Shown: positions 30,801-40,649 of the stretch, piece after piece
How positions within the stretch are numbered: position 1 is the first letter of the stretch
Layout of the letters: each line of letters opens with the position of its first letter
Assembly: GCA_020796225.1 (NCBI GenBank)
Contig: CM036758.1
Coordinates: forward strand, 71,891,366-71,955,365
Length of the DNA stretch: 64,000 nucleotides
From: Arion vulgaris
Taxonomy: Eukaryota > Mollusca > Gastropoda > Stylommatophora > Arionidae
Reading direction: 5' to 3'
Translations under genes and position numbers: made by a program
Notes under the pieces: model-generated
What the model was told of the DNA's origin: nothing
Seen by the model: the letters and a program-made list of their open reading frames with translations, nothing else
Databases searched by the model: none

Positions 30801-32060
30801 CCTAGTCTAGCAATACAGGCGTCTTACGGTACCCATTACCTAGCTCTAGCAATACGAGGCGTACTTACGGTACCCATTACCTAGCCCAGCAATACAGGCG
30901 TACCATTACCAGTGATGTACTTCGGTACCATTACCTAGTCTGCATATGCGAGCGTACTTACGGTGCCCATTACCTAGTCTAGCAATACAGAGCGTACTTA
31001 CGGTACCCATTACCTAGTCTAGCAATCAGGCGTACTTACGGTACCCATTACCTAGTCTAGCAATACGAGCGTACTTACGGTACCCATTACCTAGTCTAGC
31101 AATACGAGCGTACTTACGGTACCCATTACCTAGCCTAGCAATACGAGCGTACTTACGGTACCCATTACCTAGTCTAGCAATACGAGCGTACTTACGGTAC
31201 CCATTACCTAGTCTAGCAATACGAGCGTACTTACGGTACCCATTACCTAGTCTAGCAATCAGCGTACTACGGTCCCATTACCTAGTCTAGCAATACAGCG
31301 TACTTACGGTACCCATTCCTAGTCTAGCAATACGAGCGTACTTCGGTACCCATTACCTAGTCTAGCAATACGAGCGTACTTACGGTACCCATTACCTAGT
31401 CTGCAATACAGGCGTACTTACGGTACCCATTCCTAGCCTAGCAATACAGCGTACTTACGGTACCCATTCCTAGTCTAGCAATACGAGCGTACTTACGGTA
31501 CCCATTACCTAGTCTAGCAATCAGGCGTACTTACGGTACCCATTACCTAGTCTAGCAATACGAGCGTACTTACGGTACCCATTACCTAGTCTAGCAATAC
31601 GAGCGTACTTACGGTACCCATTACCTAGTCTAGCAATACGAGCGTACTTACGGTACCCATTACCTAGCCTAGCAATACGAGCGTACTTACGGTACCCATT
31701 ACCTAGTCTAGCAATACGAGCGTACTTACGGTCCATTACCTGCCTAGCAATCGAGCGTACTTACGGTCCCATTACCTAGTCTGCAATACAGGCGTACTTA
31801 CGGTCCATCCTAGCCTAGCAATAGGCGACTTAGGTCCATTACCTATCTGCAATCGGCTGTCTTACGGTACCCATTACCTATCTGCAATCGGCGTCTACGT
31901 CCATTACTGTCGATCAGGCGTACTTACGTCCATTACCTAGCCTAGCAATAAGGGTCTACGGTACCCATACCTGCTCTATGATAGCTACTTCGGTCCCATT
32001 ACCTAGGCCTGCAATCAGCGTATTACGGTCCTTACCTGCCTAGCAATACAGCGTCTTACG
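24825..32060. repeat. 39-bp satellite, about 185 copies
   Basis: The plus-strand unit is tacctagcctagcaatacga + gcgtacttacggtacccat (39 bp). It contains two ctag repeats and ggtacc. Variants: cctagtctag versus cctagcctag, ggcaccc versus ggtaccc, and acagtaccc (concentrated at 26640-27430). The ggcaccc variant, which matches the T6 SINE head, is concentrated at the left (SINE) end. Single-base losses rise from about 27.5 kb rightwards, and the last 300 bp (31750-32060) is badly eroded. Open frames of 70-105 codons here are repeat translations. Confidence 0.97.
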
Positions 32061-32084
32061 AACACAACCAGCGAGTCATTTTTT

Positions 32085-32295
32085 TAATGAGCTTGACTGA
32101 GGTGCATCTTCAACGTCTCTGTTATTGTCCTCATCCAGCAGTAGGTCACCAAGTGCCCGAAGAACTGTCCCTTTATTCATCGTAAACTCCCTAACAATCG
32201 ATGCTTTCGATGCAAGCATGTCCGCTCTCTGGTTGCCACGAACACCCGCATGGCCATGACAGTAGATCCCCGTGAGAAACTAGAGGTTGGAAACC
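32085..32295 (-). pseudogene. RNase H C-terminal fragment of a non-LTR element (family H)
   Basis: The minus strand encodes GHAGVRGNQRADMLASKASI, then VREFTMNKGTVLRALGDLLL-DEDN. G.AGV.GN..AD.LA is the conserved last motif of the retrotransposon RNase H domain (its Asp/His region). The 39-bp satellite joins it directly on the left. Confidence 0.75.
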
Positions 32296-32334
32296 TCTAT
32301 AGACGACTCCCATTCATCCGTATGCCCTTAATAC

Positions 32335-32970
32335 TTGTTTTTTCATTCATTCATTGGCAGTGGTGGCTCTTCATTAAGGGCCAGTGGGGCCGGGCCCCAC
32401 CAAAATAATGTGTAACGTATTTATTATTTAATAAATTAAAATATACCCTAACCCAAAACCATGATTTTTCTGAAAATGTGTGTCTTTTCTCACCAATAAA
32501 AAGGATCACGCGCCGCCACTGTTCATTGGCCTCTTTGTCTCCGGAGACAATAGGTCTTGCGTCACGTAGTAAGCTCTGCGTTGAATCGCAACGTTTCTTG
32601 TGGCTGTAATGGCCTATTCTGGAGTGGCACTCCTTGCCACAGTTGCTGCAGGTAAAACTGGAGACTGGAGCTGATACATAGGATGTTCTCTCTGCGCTCT
32701 CTTTTGCCTCCACATGTAATGTTTTTCTTCTTTTCTTTTTGAGCCGCCCCTCACTGACACTCGCCATGCTTGCCTGTCTTTGTCCAGCCGCTCCCAGTGT
32801 TCTATGTCTATGCTGCATGAAGTTACATCACGCTGTCAATAAAGCGTAATAATGGGCGCCCATGCTGTCTAGCAATAGATACGAGTTGACCATATACAAT
32901 GTTCCTTGGGATTCTATCATCGCTCATACGGTACACGTGTCCCAACCATTTCAGACGCCGCTGACTCACC
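32335..32970 (-). pseudogene. Non-LTR RT C-terminus with zinc finger (family F), split by MITE
   Basis: Minus strand: RLKWLGHVYRMSDDRIPRNI-like, WERLDKDRQAWRVSVRGGS-like, SSFTCSNCGKECHSRIGHYS + HKKRCDSTQSLL, RDARPIVSGDKEANE. The zinc-finger ligands (two Cys, one Cys-His pair, one His) are intact. A hAT MITE occupies 32358-32521 near the stop. Confidence 0.8.
32358..32521 (+). mobile_element. hAT-type MITE copy 3
   Basis: A 164-bp element with a perfect 8-bp duplication ttcattgg (32350-32357, 32522-32529) and ends cagtggtggctctt / (minus) cagtggcggcgcgt. Inserted in the tail of a family F pseudogene. Confidence 0.92.
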
Positions 32971-32977
32971 AAGCATG

Positions 32978-33065
32978 TAACACTTGTTTACGTCCTATTT
33001 ATTTACCATATTAATTGGCTTCGCTGCTTTCCCTAGGGTTCTTTAACAAAACTCATTATCTACTT
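32978..33065 (+). mobile_element. SINE T6 body fragment
   Basis: 'acacttgtttacgtcctatt', then 'attggcttcgctgctttccc' and 'tagggttcttta', the T6 body without a head. Confidence 0.5.
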
Positions 33066-33339
33066 GTTTCATTCTAACCACTTTTCACGCTAACCTTTCA
33101 TCTACTAGATCAGGACCTACCACCTTTTCCCCCCAAAAGATCACGTGATATAACAAACGGTTCCATATACGTAGCGGTTTTAGTTTCGCATTATTACAGC
33201 TCGTCGCGGGAGATGGCGGGAATGATCGCAAACAATACCCGTGGCTTATTCAATTCGTCTAATCTCGTTTATCAGAGCCGATAGTTATTACCTCTGACAC
33301 TAACACTACTTAATTGCTAACTTTCAGGGCTTTGTATCA
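33066..33339. other. Unassigned sequence
   Basis: No repeat family, terminal repeat or credible frame seen; a possible single-copy stretch. Confidence 0.4.
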
Positions 33340-33347
33340 CTCTGTTG

Positions 33348-33511
33348 CAGTGGCGGCTCGTTGTCATTTTTCGTGGGGGCCAGACACACATTTTCGGAAA
33401 AATCATGTTTTTTTAGTATTTACTATTATTTGTCAATTCCGGGAAGTTATTCACCTTTTCGATTTTTGGTGGGGCCGGGCCCCACTGGTCCTTAATGACG
33501 AGTCGTCCCTG
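33348..33511 (-). mobile_element. hAT-type MITE copy 4
   Basis: Perfect 8-bp duplication ctctgttg (33340-33347, 33512-33519). Ends cagtggcggctcgt and, at the right, a mutated terminus (gagtcgtccctg). Confidence 0.88.
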
Positions 33512-33604
33512 CTCTGTTGTACGTTTTGTCCACAGCCTCCTTTATATTGTTCGACATTTTGCTTCCAGTGGCTTCGGTTCTGATTATCTAGCTTTGCTGA
33601 CAGT

Positions 33605-34140
33605 AATGCGTCCGTGTTGTGTGCAGGGATCCACAAGGGAAGCAAAGAATAGTACCACTGCAACCTACATGGCATGTCTTCTTCTTCGTACGCTCCATAT
33701 CGACCAATTTTTAACCAGTCTGTGTAATTTGAATGTGATCTGAGCCTAAGAGCGATTGTACGCTGTGCCAGTTATGCGCCTACAAGTTGGCCAGCACATC
33801 CGATTTCTGCGCTGCTTTTTATTTACTAGGTAGCATCCCTAGGGTCTACATCAGTCGCCTCTAACAACATGCATTGTAGATTGCAGTGGTACTATTCTTT
33901 GCTCCCCTTGTGAGCCCCGACACCACACAGGCAACACGTCCTGTCGTAGGATGTAGGACCTAGGGAAGCTACCTAGTAAATAAAAAGCATCGCAGAAATC
34001 GGATGTGCTGGCCTACTTGTAGGCGCATAACTGGCCCAACATACAATCACTCTTAGGATCAGATCACATACAAATCACACAAAATGGCTAACAAGTGATC
34101 GATACGGAGTGATCGAAGAAGGAAAAGACTAACAGTAATC
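33605..34140 (+). mobile_element. SINE S1 split by an inverted S1 copy
   Basis: A forward S1 begins near 33610 ('ccacaagggaagcaaagaat'), is interrupted at about 33676, and resumes at about 33940 ('ctgtcgtaggatgtaggacc') to a degenerate GAA tail at about 34130. The insert 33676-33937 is a reverse S1 with its own tail (cttcttcttc), body, a mutated core (cgcctctaacaacatgc) and a head. No clean duplication was identified, so the join could also involve rearrangement. Confidence 0.75.
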
Positions 34141-34164
34141 GCCAATAGTAATAGTATTAATCAG

Positions 34165-34214
34165 ATCATAATGAGTTTCTTCTTCTTCTTCTCGATCTTT
34201 CTTTTCTACCATTT
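34165..34214 (-). mobile_element. SINE S2, tail side of an expanded copy
   Basis: Tail cttcttcttcttctcgatct, then 'ctaccattttgatcattctt'. This is the left (3') end of an S2 copy whose head side resumes at 36428, with the 22-bp array between. Confidence 0.7.
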
Positions 34215-36427
34215 TGATCATTCTTATTGTGATATACAAACATTCTTATTGTGATATATAAACATTCTTATTGAGATATATAAACATTCTTATTCTGATA
34301 TATAAACATTCTTATTGTGATATATAAACATTCTTATTCTGATATATAAACATTCTTATTCTGATATATAAACATTCTTATTGTGATATACAAACATTCT
34401 TATTGTGATATATAAACATTCTTATTGTGATATATAAACATTCTTATTGTGATATATAAACATTTTTATTGTAATATATAAACATTCTTGTTGTGATATA
34501 TAAACATTCTTATTGTGATATATAAACATTCTTATTGTGATATATAAACATGTTTATTGTGATATATAAACATTCTTATTGTAATATACAAACATTCTTA
34601 TTGTAATATATAAACATTCTTATTGTGATATATAAACATTCTTATTGTGATATATGAACATTCTTATTGTGATATATAAACATTCTTATTGTGATATATA
34701 AACATTCTTATTGAGATATATAAACATTTTTCTTGTGATATATAAACATTCTTATTGAGATATACAAACATTCTTATTGTAATATATAAACATTCTTATT
34801 GTGATATATAAACATTCTTATTGAGATATATAAACATGTTTATTGTGATATATAAACATTCTTATTGTGATATATAAACATTCTTATTGTGATATATAAA
34901 CATGTTTATTGTGATATATAAACATTCTTATTGTAATATACAAACATTCTTATTGTGATATACAAACATTCTTATTGTGATATATAAACATTCTTATTGT
35001 GATATATAAACATTCTTATTGTGATATATAAACATTCTTATTGTGATATACAAACATTCTTATTGTGATATATAAACATTCTTATTGTGATATATAAACA
35101 TTCGTATTGTGATATATAAACATTCTTATTGTGATATATAAACATTCTTATTGTGATATATAAACATTCTTATTGTGATATATACACATTCTTATTGTGA
35201 TATATAAACATTCTTATTGAGATATATAAACATTCTTATTGAGATATATAAACATGTTTATTGTGATAAACATTCTTATTGTGATATATAAACATTCTTA
35301 TTGAGATATATAAACATGTTTATTGTGATAAACATTCTTATTGTGATATATAAACATTCTTATTGTGATATATAAACATGTTTATTGTGATATATAAACA
35401 TTCTTATTGTAATATACAAACATTCTTATTGTAATATATAAACATTCTTATTGTGATATATAAACATTCTTATTGTGATATATGAACATTCTTATTGTGA
35501 TATATAAACATTCTTATTGTGATATATAAACATTCTTATTGAGATATATAAACATTTTTCTTGTGATATATAAACATTCTTATTGAGATATACAAACATT
35601 CTTATTGTAATATATAAACATTCTTATTGTGATATATAAACATTCTTATTGAGATATACAAACATTCTTATTGTGATATATAAACATGCTTATTGTAATA
35701 TACAAACATTCTTATTGTAATATATAAACATTCTTATTGTGATATATAAACATTCTTATTGAGATATATAAACATGTTTATTGTGATATATAAACATTCT
35801 TATTGTGATATATAAACATTCTTATTGTGATATATAAACATGTTTATTGTGATATATAAACATTCTTATTGTAATATACAAACATTCTTATTGTGATATA
35901 CAAACATTCTTATCGTGATATATAAACATTCTTATTGTGATATATAAACATTCTTATTGTGATATATAAACATTCTTATTGTGATATACAAACATTCTTA
36001 TTGTGATATATAAACATTCTTATTGTGATATATAAACATTCGTATTGTGATATATAAACATTCTTATTGTGATATATAAACATTCTTATTGTGATATATA
36101 AACATTCTTATTGTGATATATACACATTCTTATTGTGATATATAAACATTCTTATTGAGATATATAAACATTCTTATTGAGATATATAAACATGTTTATT
36201 GTGATAAACATTCTTATTGTGATATATAAACATTCTTATTGAGATATATAAACATGTTTATTGTGATAAACATTCTTATTGTGATATATAAACATTCTTA
36301 TTGTGATATATAAACATGTTTATTGTGATATATAAACATTCTTATTGTGATATATAAACATCCTTTTTGTGATATATAATCATTCTTATTGTAATATATA
36401 AACATTCTTATTGTGATATATAAACTT
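34215..36427. repeat. 22-bp minisatellite, about 100 copies, expanded inside SINE S2
   Basis: The unit is aacattcttattgtgatat + ata on the plus strand, 22 bp. Rare marker variants (tattgag, gtttattg, attcgtattg, tatacacattc, acatttttcttg) recur in the same order about 830-940 bp apart (34724 and 35552; 35101 and 36039), so a large block was duplicated within the array. The single-copy precursor is in the S2 element at 11568-11590. Confidence 0.96.
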
Positions 36428-36595
36428 GCCTACACCAAGAACGGGTGTGATACGTCACATCTTCAACACAATTTAGAGCTCTGGTGCTTATCCTTCGGCG
36501 ATGTGTCCGATTTCAGTCATCGTTTACTGCGTTCGCTCTCCGTCAGCCTTTGGCTGTCCCCAGCCGACCTGCAAGGCAGAAGGTTATAATGAGTA
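36428..36595 (-). mobile_element. SINE S2, head side of the expanded copy
   Basis: Continues the split S2: 'ctacaccaagaacgggtgtg', 'gagctctggtgcttatcctt', then the alternative head module 'cccagccgacctgcaaggca'. It is colinear with 11590-11756. Confidence 0.85.
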
Positions 36596-36659
36596 GTAAG
36601 AGCCCCCGTAGAAGCACCGGAGTAATTTAATATGATCAGTAAGTAGACATTGAGCAAGT

Positions 36660-36714
36660 AATATGGGCTTTCAGAAAACACAGAACTTGAACCACAAATC
36701 TTTATTCATGCGGC
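36660..36714 (-). mobile_element. SINE T6 head, unexpanded, interrupted by T3
   Basis: On the minus strand, after removing the T3 insertion, the head reads 'agctaagaaatgggtgccgc', then atgaataaagatttgtgg and ttcaagttctg. This shows the A-box side of T6 without a tandem array and is the reference for the two expanded copies. Confidence 0.65.
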
Positions 36715-36725
36715 ACCCATTTCTT

Positions 36726-36972
36726 TCTCAAGGCTGGTGGTCTGGGTTCAGCTCCCGCAATGCGTGCGGAATTTTTCCCGACCACGACGGCTCTCAGGTC
36801 GACCCAGCGTCAACTGGGTACCAGACATGCTCTGTGAAAGTAAAGGCGGCCGGTGTGATGCTGACCACATCACCCATCGTGTGCCGACGGTCAATGAAAA
36901 ATACAGGCCTAACACTGTATTGCCCTATATACCACGAGGTATGAAAGGGTTCCTTTACTTACTTTTACTTTT
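36726..36972 (+). mobile_element. SINE T3 (tRNA-derived), 5'-truncated, 11-bp TSD
   Basis: Flanked by acccatttctt at 36715-36725 and 36973-36983. Starts inside the tRNA-like head just before the B box (gggttcagctcccgc). The body has 'ttcccgaccacgacggctct', 'ggtaccagacatgctctgtg' and 'catcacccatcgtgtgccga', with a (TTTAC)n-like 3' tail. Confidence 0.88.
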
Positions 36973-36994
36973 ACCCATTTCTTAGCTTTTAAAG

Positions 36995-37175
36995 AGCGAT
37001 GTTGCTCCGAAACAATGGGTACAAATCAAAAGATCGGCCAAGCAAAAAAATGGACTCAGAGATAACAGATGCGACGATTAACACTATTTAGGAAGCGCAC
37101 ACAAGGGCTCTTTCTAGAAATCTCTTCTTATCCTGACGCTGTGAGGCACAGCAGGATTAGAGAAAAGAAAGAAAG
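36995..37175 (+). pseudogene. Family A RT, 3' fragment
   Basis: Reads MLLRNNGYKSKDRPSKKMDS-like, then EAHTRALSRNLFLS and a stop, matching 1310-1500 at the 3' end. Confidence 0.7.
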
Positions 37176-37249
37176 TAAAAGGACTTTAAACGAACAGTCC
37201 AGTGAATACTGTTGCATTCCAGAATAGCAATCGACGGGTAAAGTGGTAA

Positions 37250-37665
37250 ACTCCTTCTTCTTCTTCTTCTTCACCGATCTCTGGTCATGCGCTTAATTTA
37301 CTGTGGACCACAAACTAGGCAGTCAGCTTCAGGTCTGTCAGGTTTCCCCAAAGCTTAGTTTTCAGGTCGACTGGGGACCACATGTTGCTTCTCAGCTCAC
37401 ACAGGAGATGACAGTCTTGCATGATATGCTCTGGTGTCTGTCCCGCCTGCTGACACGTGCAGAGAGCTGTTTGACTTATTCCTAGTCTATATAAGTGTTT
37501 GTTGAATCTGCAGTGTCCGGTGCGTAGTCGAAATATAATGACCTGGTCTGTTCTACTTAGGTCTTTGAGGGAAATCTTTTCCATAATCATATCCAGTGTT
37601 TGTCTTCCGGTCTACTGCAGATTTTCTCTGTATGAGGGTTTTAACCTCTTGAAAAGACAAGGGTT
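37250..37665 (-). pseudogene. Non-LTR retrotransposon 3' fragment (family G)
   Basis: Minus-strand frame: MIMEKISLKDLSRTDQVIIF, RLRTGHCRFNKHLYRLGISQ, TALCTCQQAGQTPEHIMQDC, HLLCELRSNMWSPVDLKTKL, WGNLTDLKLTA, then a stop, a short untranslated region and a GAA tail (cttcttcttcttcttc at 37255-37271). The most intact family G tail in the window. Confidence 0.85.
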
Positions 37666-37849
37666 GGTAAATTTGCTAAAGTGGTAAACGAAAGTGTTCA
37701 CAAAACAGATGAGACTGCTTACATAAATGTGTTAGATTTATTTCGTTATTCGTTTTTATTCCCAGATTTTCGTTTTTATTTCCAGATTTTCATTAGAAAC
37801 GTTTGTTTTTGGTCGTTCATTTGTTTTTTAAAATTTGTCACTCCTGTTG

Positions 37850-37950
37850 TTCGTTTGCTTGATAAAGGCCTTGTTGGTCGAAACGTTGCTGTATTTTGTC
37901 ATTGTTTTTGTAATTTGTAAAACTACAGTACTTTGTGATTACGTGTTTAA
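37850..37950 (+). mobile_element. Penelope-like fragment with hammerhead-like core
   Basis: Contains cttgataaaggccttgttgg followed by tcgaaacgttgctg. The segment aaa-GGCC-loop-GGTC-gaaac has the layout of a hammerhead ribozyme stem II and GAAA box. The first core strand is ttgataa rather than the active ctgatga, so it is probably dead. The downstream 'actacagtactttgtgatta' is the arm duplicated at 20011-20157. Confidence 0.45.
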
Positions 37951-38144
37951 ACGAAAGTGGAGTCTTGCTATAAAACACCTGAGCATAATCATAAAATATA
38001 ACCAAAACAATTATCAAAGCCGTTCTTAGATCAAAGTGGAATTCAGAACTTCAAACCAAACTAATGTCTACCATCAACTATATACACTAGACGAGGTGTT
38101 TTATTTCTTTAGTCAGGTGTTGCACATAGCATAACACACTTAGG

Positions 38145-38530
38145 GGGGTGGGATCTCTTTGTGGTAAAGGTTAAGTGATCGCCTCTAGTTCTAAAAGAAC
38201 TCGGTTTGCTCCCTCGTGGAACAATCGATATATTTTCCAACGATTTCTGATCATAGTGGAGATCAAGTTCCTAGTCCTATCGAGAAACAGACGATAAACA
38301 GACGTAGGTCCTGTGTTCAAGTTGAGCACTTAAAGGAACCCGTGGCAGTTCAGAATTGAGAAAAACAAGCTGGAAAGCCGCTGCCCATGCAAAATGCATT
38401 AGCAAGATTACAAAAAATTCGTACAAAATAGTTTCCATATCTTCGAAATTACACATTGGGGCCTTTGTTTATGCTACGAACTTACACATAGTTACACATC
38501 GAAGTGCAATAATGATGGTCATATCAATCA

Positions 38531-38570
<40 letters not shown>

Positions 38571-38572
38571 GG
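38145..38572 (+). mobile_element. SINE T1, full length with TSD
   Basis: Flanked by cacttagg at 38137-38144 and 38573-38580. Head: 'tttgtggtaaaggttaagtg' (A box) and ggtttgctccctcg (B box). Tail (AATC)n at 38527-38570. At 428 bp it is the full-length T1 reference. The stretch 38581-38840 shows nothing recognisable. Confidence 0.88.
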
Positions 38573-38841
38573 CACTTAGGCACCAACCATCGATACATAA
38601 TTTCAAGGCGAGCGCAACAGACTGTCAATTAGAAAATAGATATACATTATGGACAGATTGACACAACATATGTTAGCATCTGTGGTACTATTTATCGTAC
38701 ATATGTCTCACACCTGTCTGCCATCTAATAATGAGGACAGATGGATAGCTCCTTAGTTTATCCCGTTTCACGTACTTTATTATGGCAGTATTGAAAGCTA
38801 CATTTGTCAAAGTTATCAGTTATATGAGAACTATCATCATA

Positions 38842-39135
38842 TCACTCCGCACATGTCCTTAGGGGCTCCGATCTCCGCCTCAGCAAATCCAGCAGCGTCC
38901 AGCGGCCCAACACGCCAGTTCGGTGTTGATTAATCAATTTCTTTGCATATTTAGTATGCTGTTCTTTTCGGGCTGCACCAATATTGACACCCATTTCTCT
39001 CAATCTGGTCAGCGAGTGGGATTCACAGCCCTGAAACTCCTCTGTTCGGAAAGACTCTCGCAATGCGTGAAGAATGTCATTTCGATCCATGGCAGCTCCT
39101 CTGATATTGTAGCTTGTCAAGGTTAATAACAAGGA
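38842..39135 (-). pseudogene. Non-LTR element 3' fragment (family H)
   Basis: One minus-strand frame: MDRNDILHALRESFRTEEFQ, HSLTRLREMGVNIGAARKEQ, HTKYAKKLINQHRTGVLGRW and TLLDLLRRRSEPLRTCAE. This lies between RNase H and the terminal cysteine motif of the family. Relatives: 54676-54909, 51985-52210, 58570-58790 and 63825-63935. Confidence 0.8.
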
Positions 39136-39239
39136 AGTCTGTGTGAAAACTAAATGAAACAATTCAATGTAAGTTTGTGTTTTAATAACATATATTGTAT
39201 ATGTGCTATACTGACTGATCAACTGCTATATTTATCCTA

Positions 39240-39655
39240 TATTAATGTATGACTCGGAAACATGGACAGTGAACAAACAGAAGACAGAATTGTTGTATTT
39301 GAGATGTGGATATATAGAAGAATAGGCAGAGTTTCATGGACAGAAAAACAGACAAATAAACAAGTTTTAGGAAAACTAGGCATAAAGAAACAATTTTTAA
39401 GAGAAATAAAATTCAGACAAGTAAAGTATTTTGGGCGCATAAAAAGACATGACACCATGATAAAACATTTACTAGAGGGAAAGTTGAGGGAGGAAGAGCA
39501 AGAGGAAGACCGAGAGATAAGTGGGAGGAAACTTTAAGAAATGGACAGGTTACAATCTGGCAGAGTGCAACACCAAGACGAAAGACAGGATGCTGGATAT
39601 TCATTGCAGCCAAGCTTCGTTGTGGAGACGGCACCTGATGATGATGATACTGACT
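39240..39655 (+). pseudogene. Non-LTR RT C-terminal fragment (family E/D)
   Basis: Contains YDSETWTVNKQ (first frame), then VFEMWIYRRIGRVSWTEKQT, REIKFRQVKYFGRIKRHDTM and LLEGKLREEEQEEDR. Degraded at the GRP motif, with a gatgatgata tail at 39637-39650. Confidence 0.75.
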
Positions 39656-39855
39656 GATAGAACACACAGTGACAACCGGTAAAATCGAGGGTAGACGAGA
39701 CAGGAAGACAGAGAGAGAAAATTTTGGATAGCCTGACATCATGGCACGGTAGAGCGTCAACATCTGAGTTGATACCAAACACCAAAGACAGAGATTTGTG
39801 GAGATCCTTGATCGCCTACGTTAGCCACCACAGCACCTGATGATGATGATACTGA
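39656..39855 (+). pseudogene. Second family E 3' end in tandem
   Basis: Nearly identical to 22075-22255 ('gtgacaaccggtaaaatcga', 'tagcctgacatcatggcacg', 'agacagagatttgtggagat') with its own (TGA)n tail. Two RT 3' ends thus lie head to tail here. Confidence 0.75.
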
Positions 39856-39879
39856 TTGAACAATGCCCTGTGGCATTAA

Positions 39880-40000
39880 ACGCACGCTCACACACACTTA
39901 CACGTACATACAGACATACACACATTCATTTATACATTACACACACCCATTTACACACATATACACTTACACACACACACTTAAACACATATACCTTCCG
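39880..40000. repeat. (CA)n-rich microsatellite
   Basis: Imperfect aca/cac repeats with 'cacacacttacac' units. Confidence 0.85.
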
Positions 40001-40019
40001 GTATACCTGCATATATGCA

Positions 40020-40195
40020 CATGGAAGCTTCAAAATTACATCGGGGATCCTCGCCGATGCTACTGAGTTCGTGCACTGCAGCTGAGATCTTCCGGGGTGA
40101 AAAAGAGATCGGTGCACACATTGTTAACTTTCCGAAGTGCAAGGATGATGGTCCTATCAATCAATCAGTCAATCAATCAATCAATCAATAAGCAC
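40020..40195 (+). mobile_element. SINE T1, 3' fragment
   Basis: 'aattacatcggggatcctcg', 'gttcgtgcactgcagctgag', then an (AATC)n tail at 40155-40190. The head is missing. Confidence 0.75.
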
Positions 40196-40346
40196 ATACA
40201 TACATACACATCACACACCGCGCACGCACTCACATATATACACACACTAAGATACATACTAGATCGAAACAGCAGTGGGGAAAAAACAATGTTGCACCGG
40301 GAAGACCCTGATGTAATTTTACAGAAGTATGAAAATGTATAGGAAC

Positions 40347-40509
40347 CAGTGGCGGCTCATCAGGGCCATTGGGGCCGGACCCCACCAAAAATAAAGTGTA
40401 ACCTGTACTTTTTACTTTATAAATTAAAATATAACCCAACACAAAACCATGATTTTTCCGAAAATTTGTGTCTGGCCCCACCAACAAAAATGAGCACGAG
40501 CCGCCACTG
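40347..40509 (+). mobile_element. hAT-type MITE copy 5
   Basis: Ends cagtggcggctcat / (minus) cagtggcggctcgt. Flanks ataggaac (40339-40346) and ataggaat (40510-40517), an 8-bp duplication with one later change. Confidence 0.9.
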
Positions 40510-40539
40510 ATAGGAATTATGTGATATATTTTAAACAAA

Positions 40540-40649
40540 ACAAGGGTCAGCATTAGCTTGTCATTATCGTCCGTTAACTCGTCCATGAACTGTAAGGATG
40601 ATTTTAAGACTGTCGATGTCTATATAGATCTCGCCCAGCAATGGTAAGG
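40540..40649 (+). CDS. Possible exon end preceding a donor-bearing array
   Basis: A short open segment reading ...SSMNCKDDFKTVDVYIDLAQ-Q and ending at caatg|gtaagg (40647-40659 region), a good donor. The following repeat units translate in the same way (KTVNGYIELVKKW then stop) and each ends with the same donor, so the array looks like copies of this segment. There is no convincing acceptor because a MITE ends just upstream. Coding status is tentative. Confidence 0.25.

Noticed and set aside
24825..32060. CRISPR-like appearance of a short direct repeat array
   Set aside because: Units are contiguous 39-bp repeats with no unique spacers, in a eukaryotic retroposon-rich context with no cas genes.
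32345..32820. Functional zinc-finger gene on the minus strand
   Set aside because: The CCHH-type motif lies in a retrotransposon tail repeated at 16.5, 21.1 and 60.7 kb, and the frame ends inside a hAT MITE.
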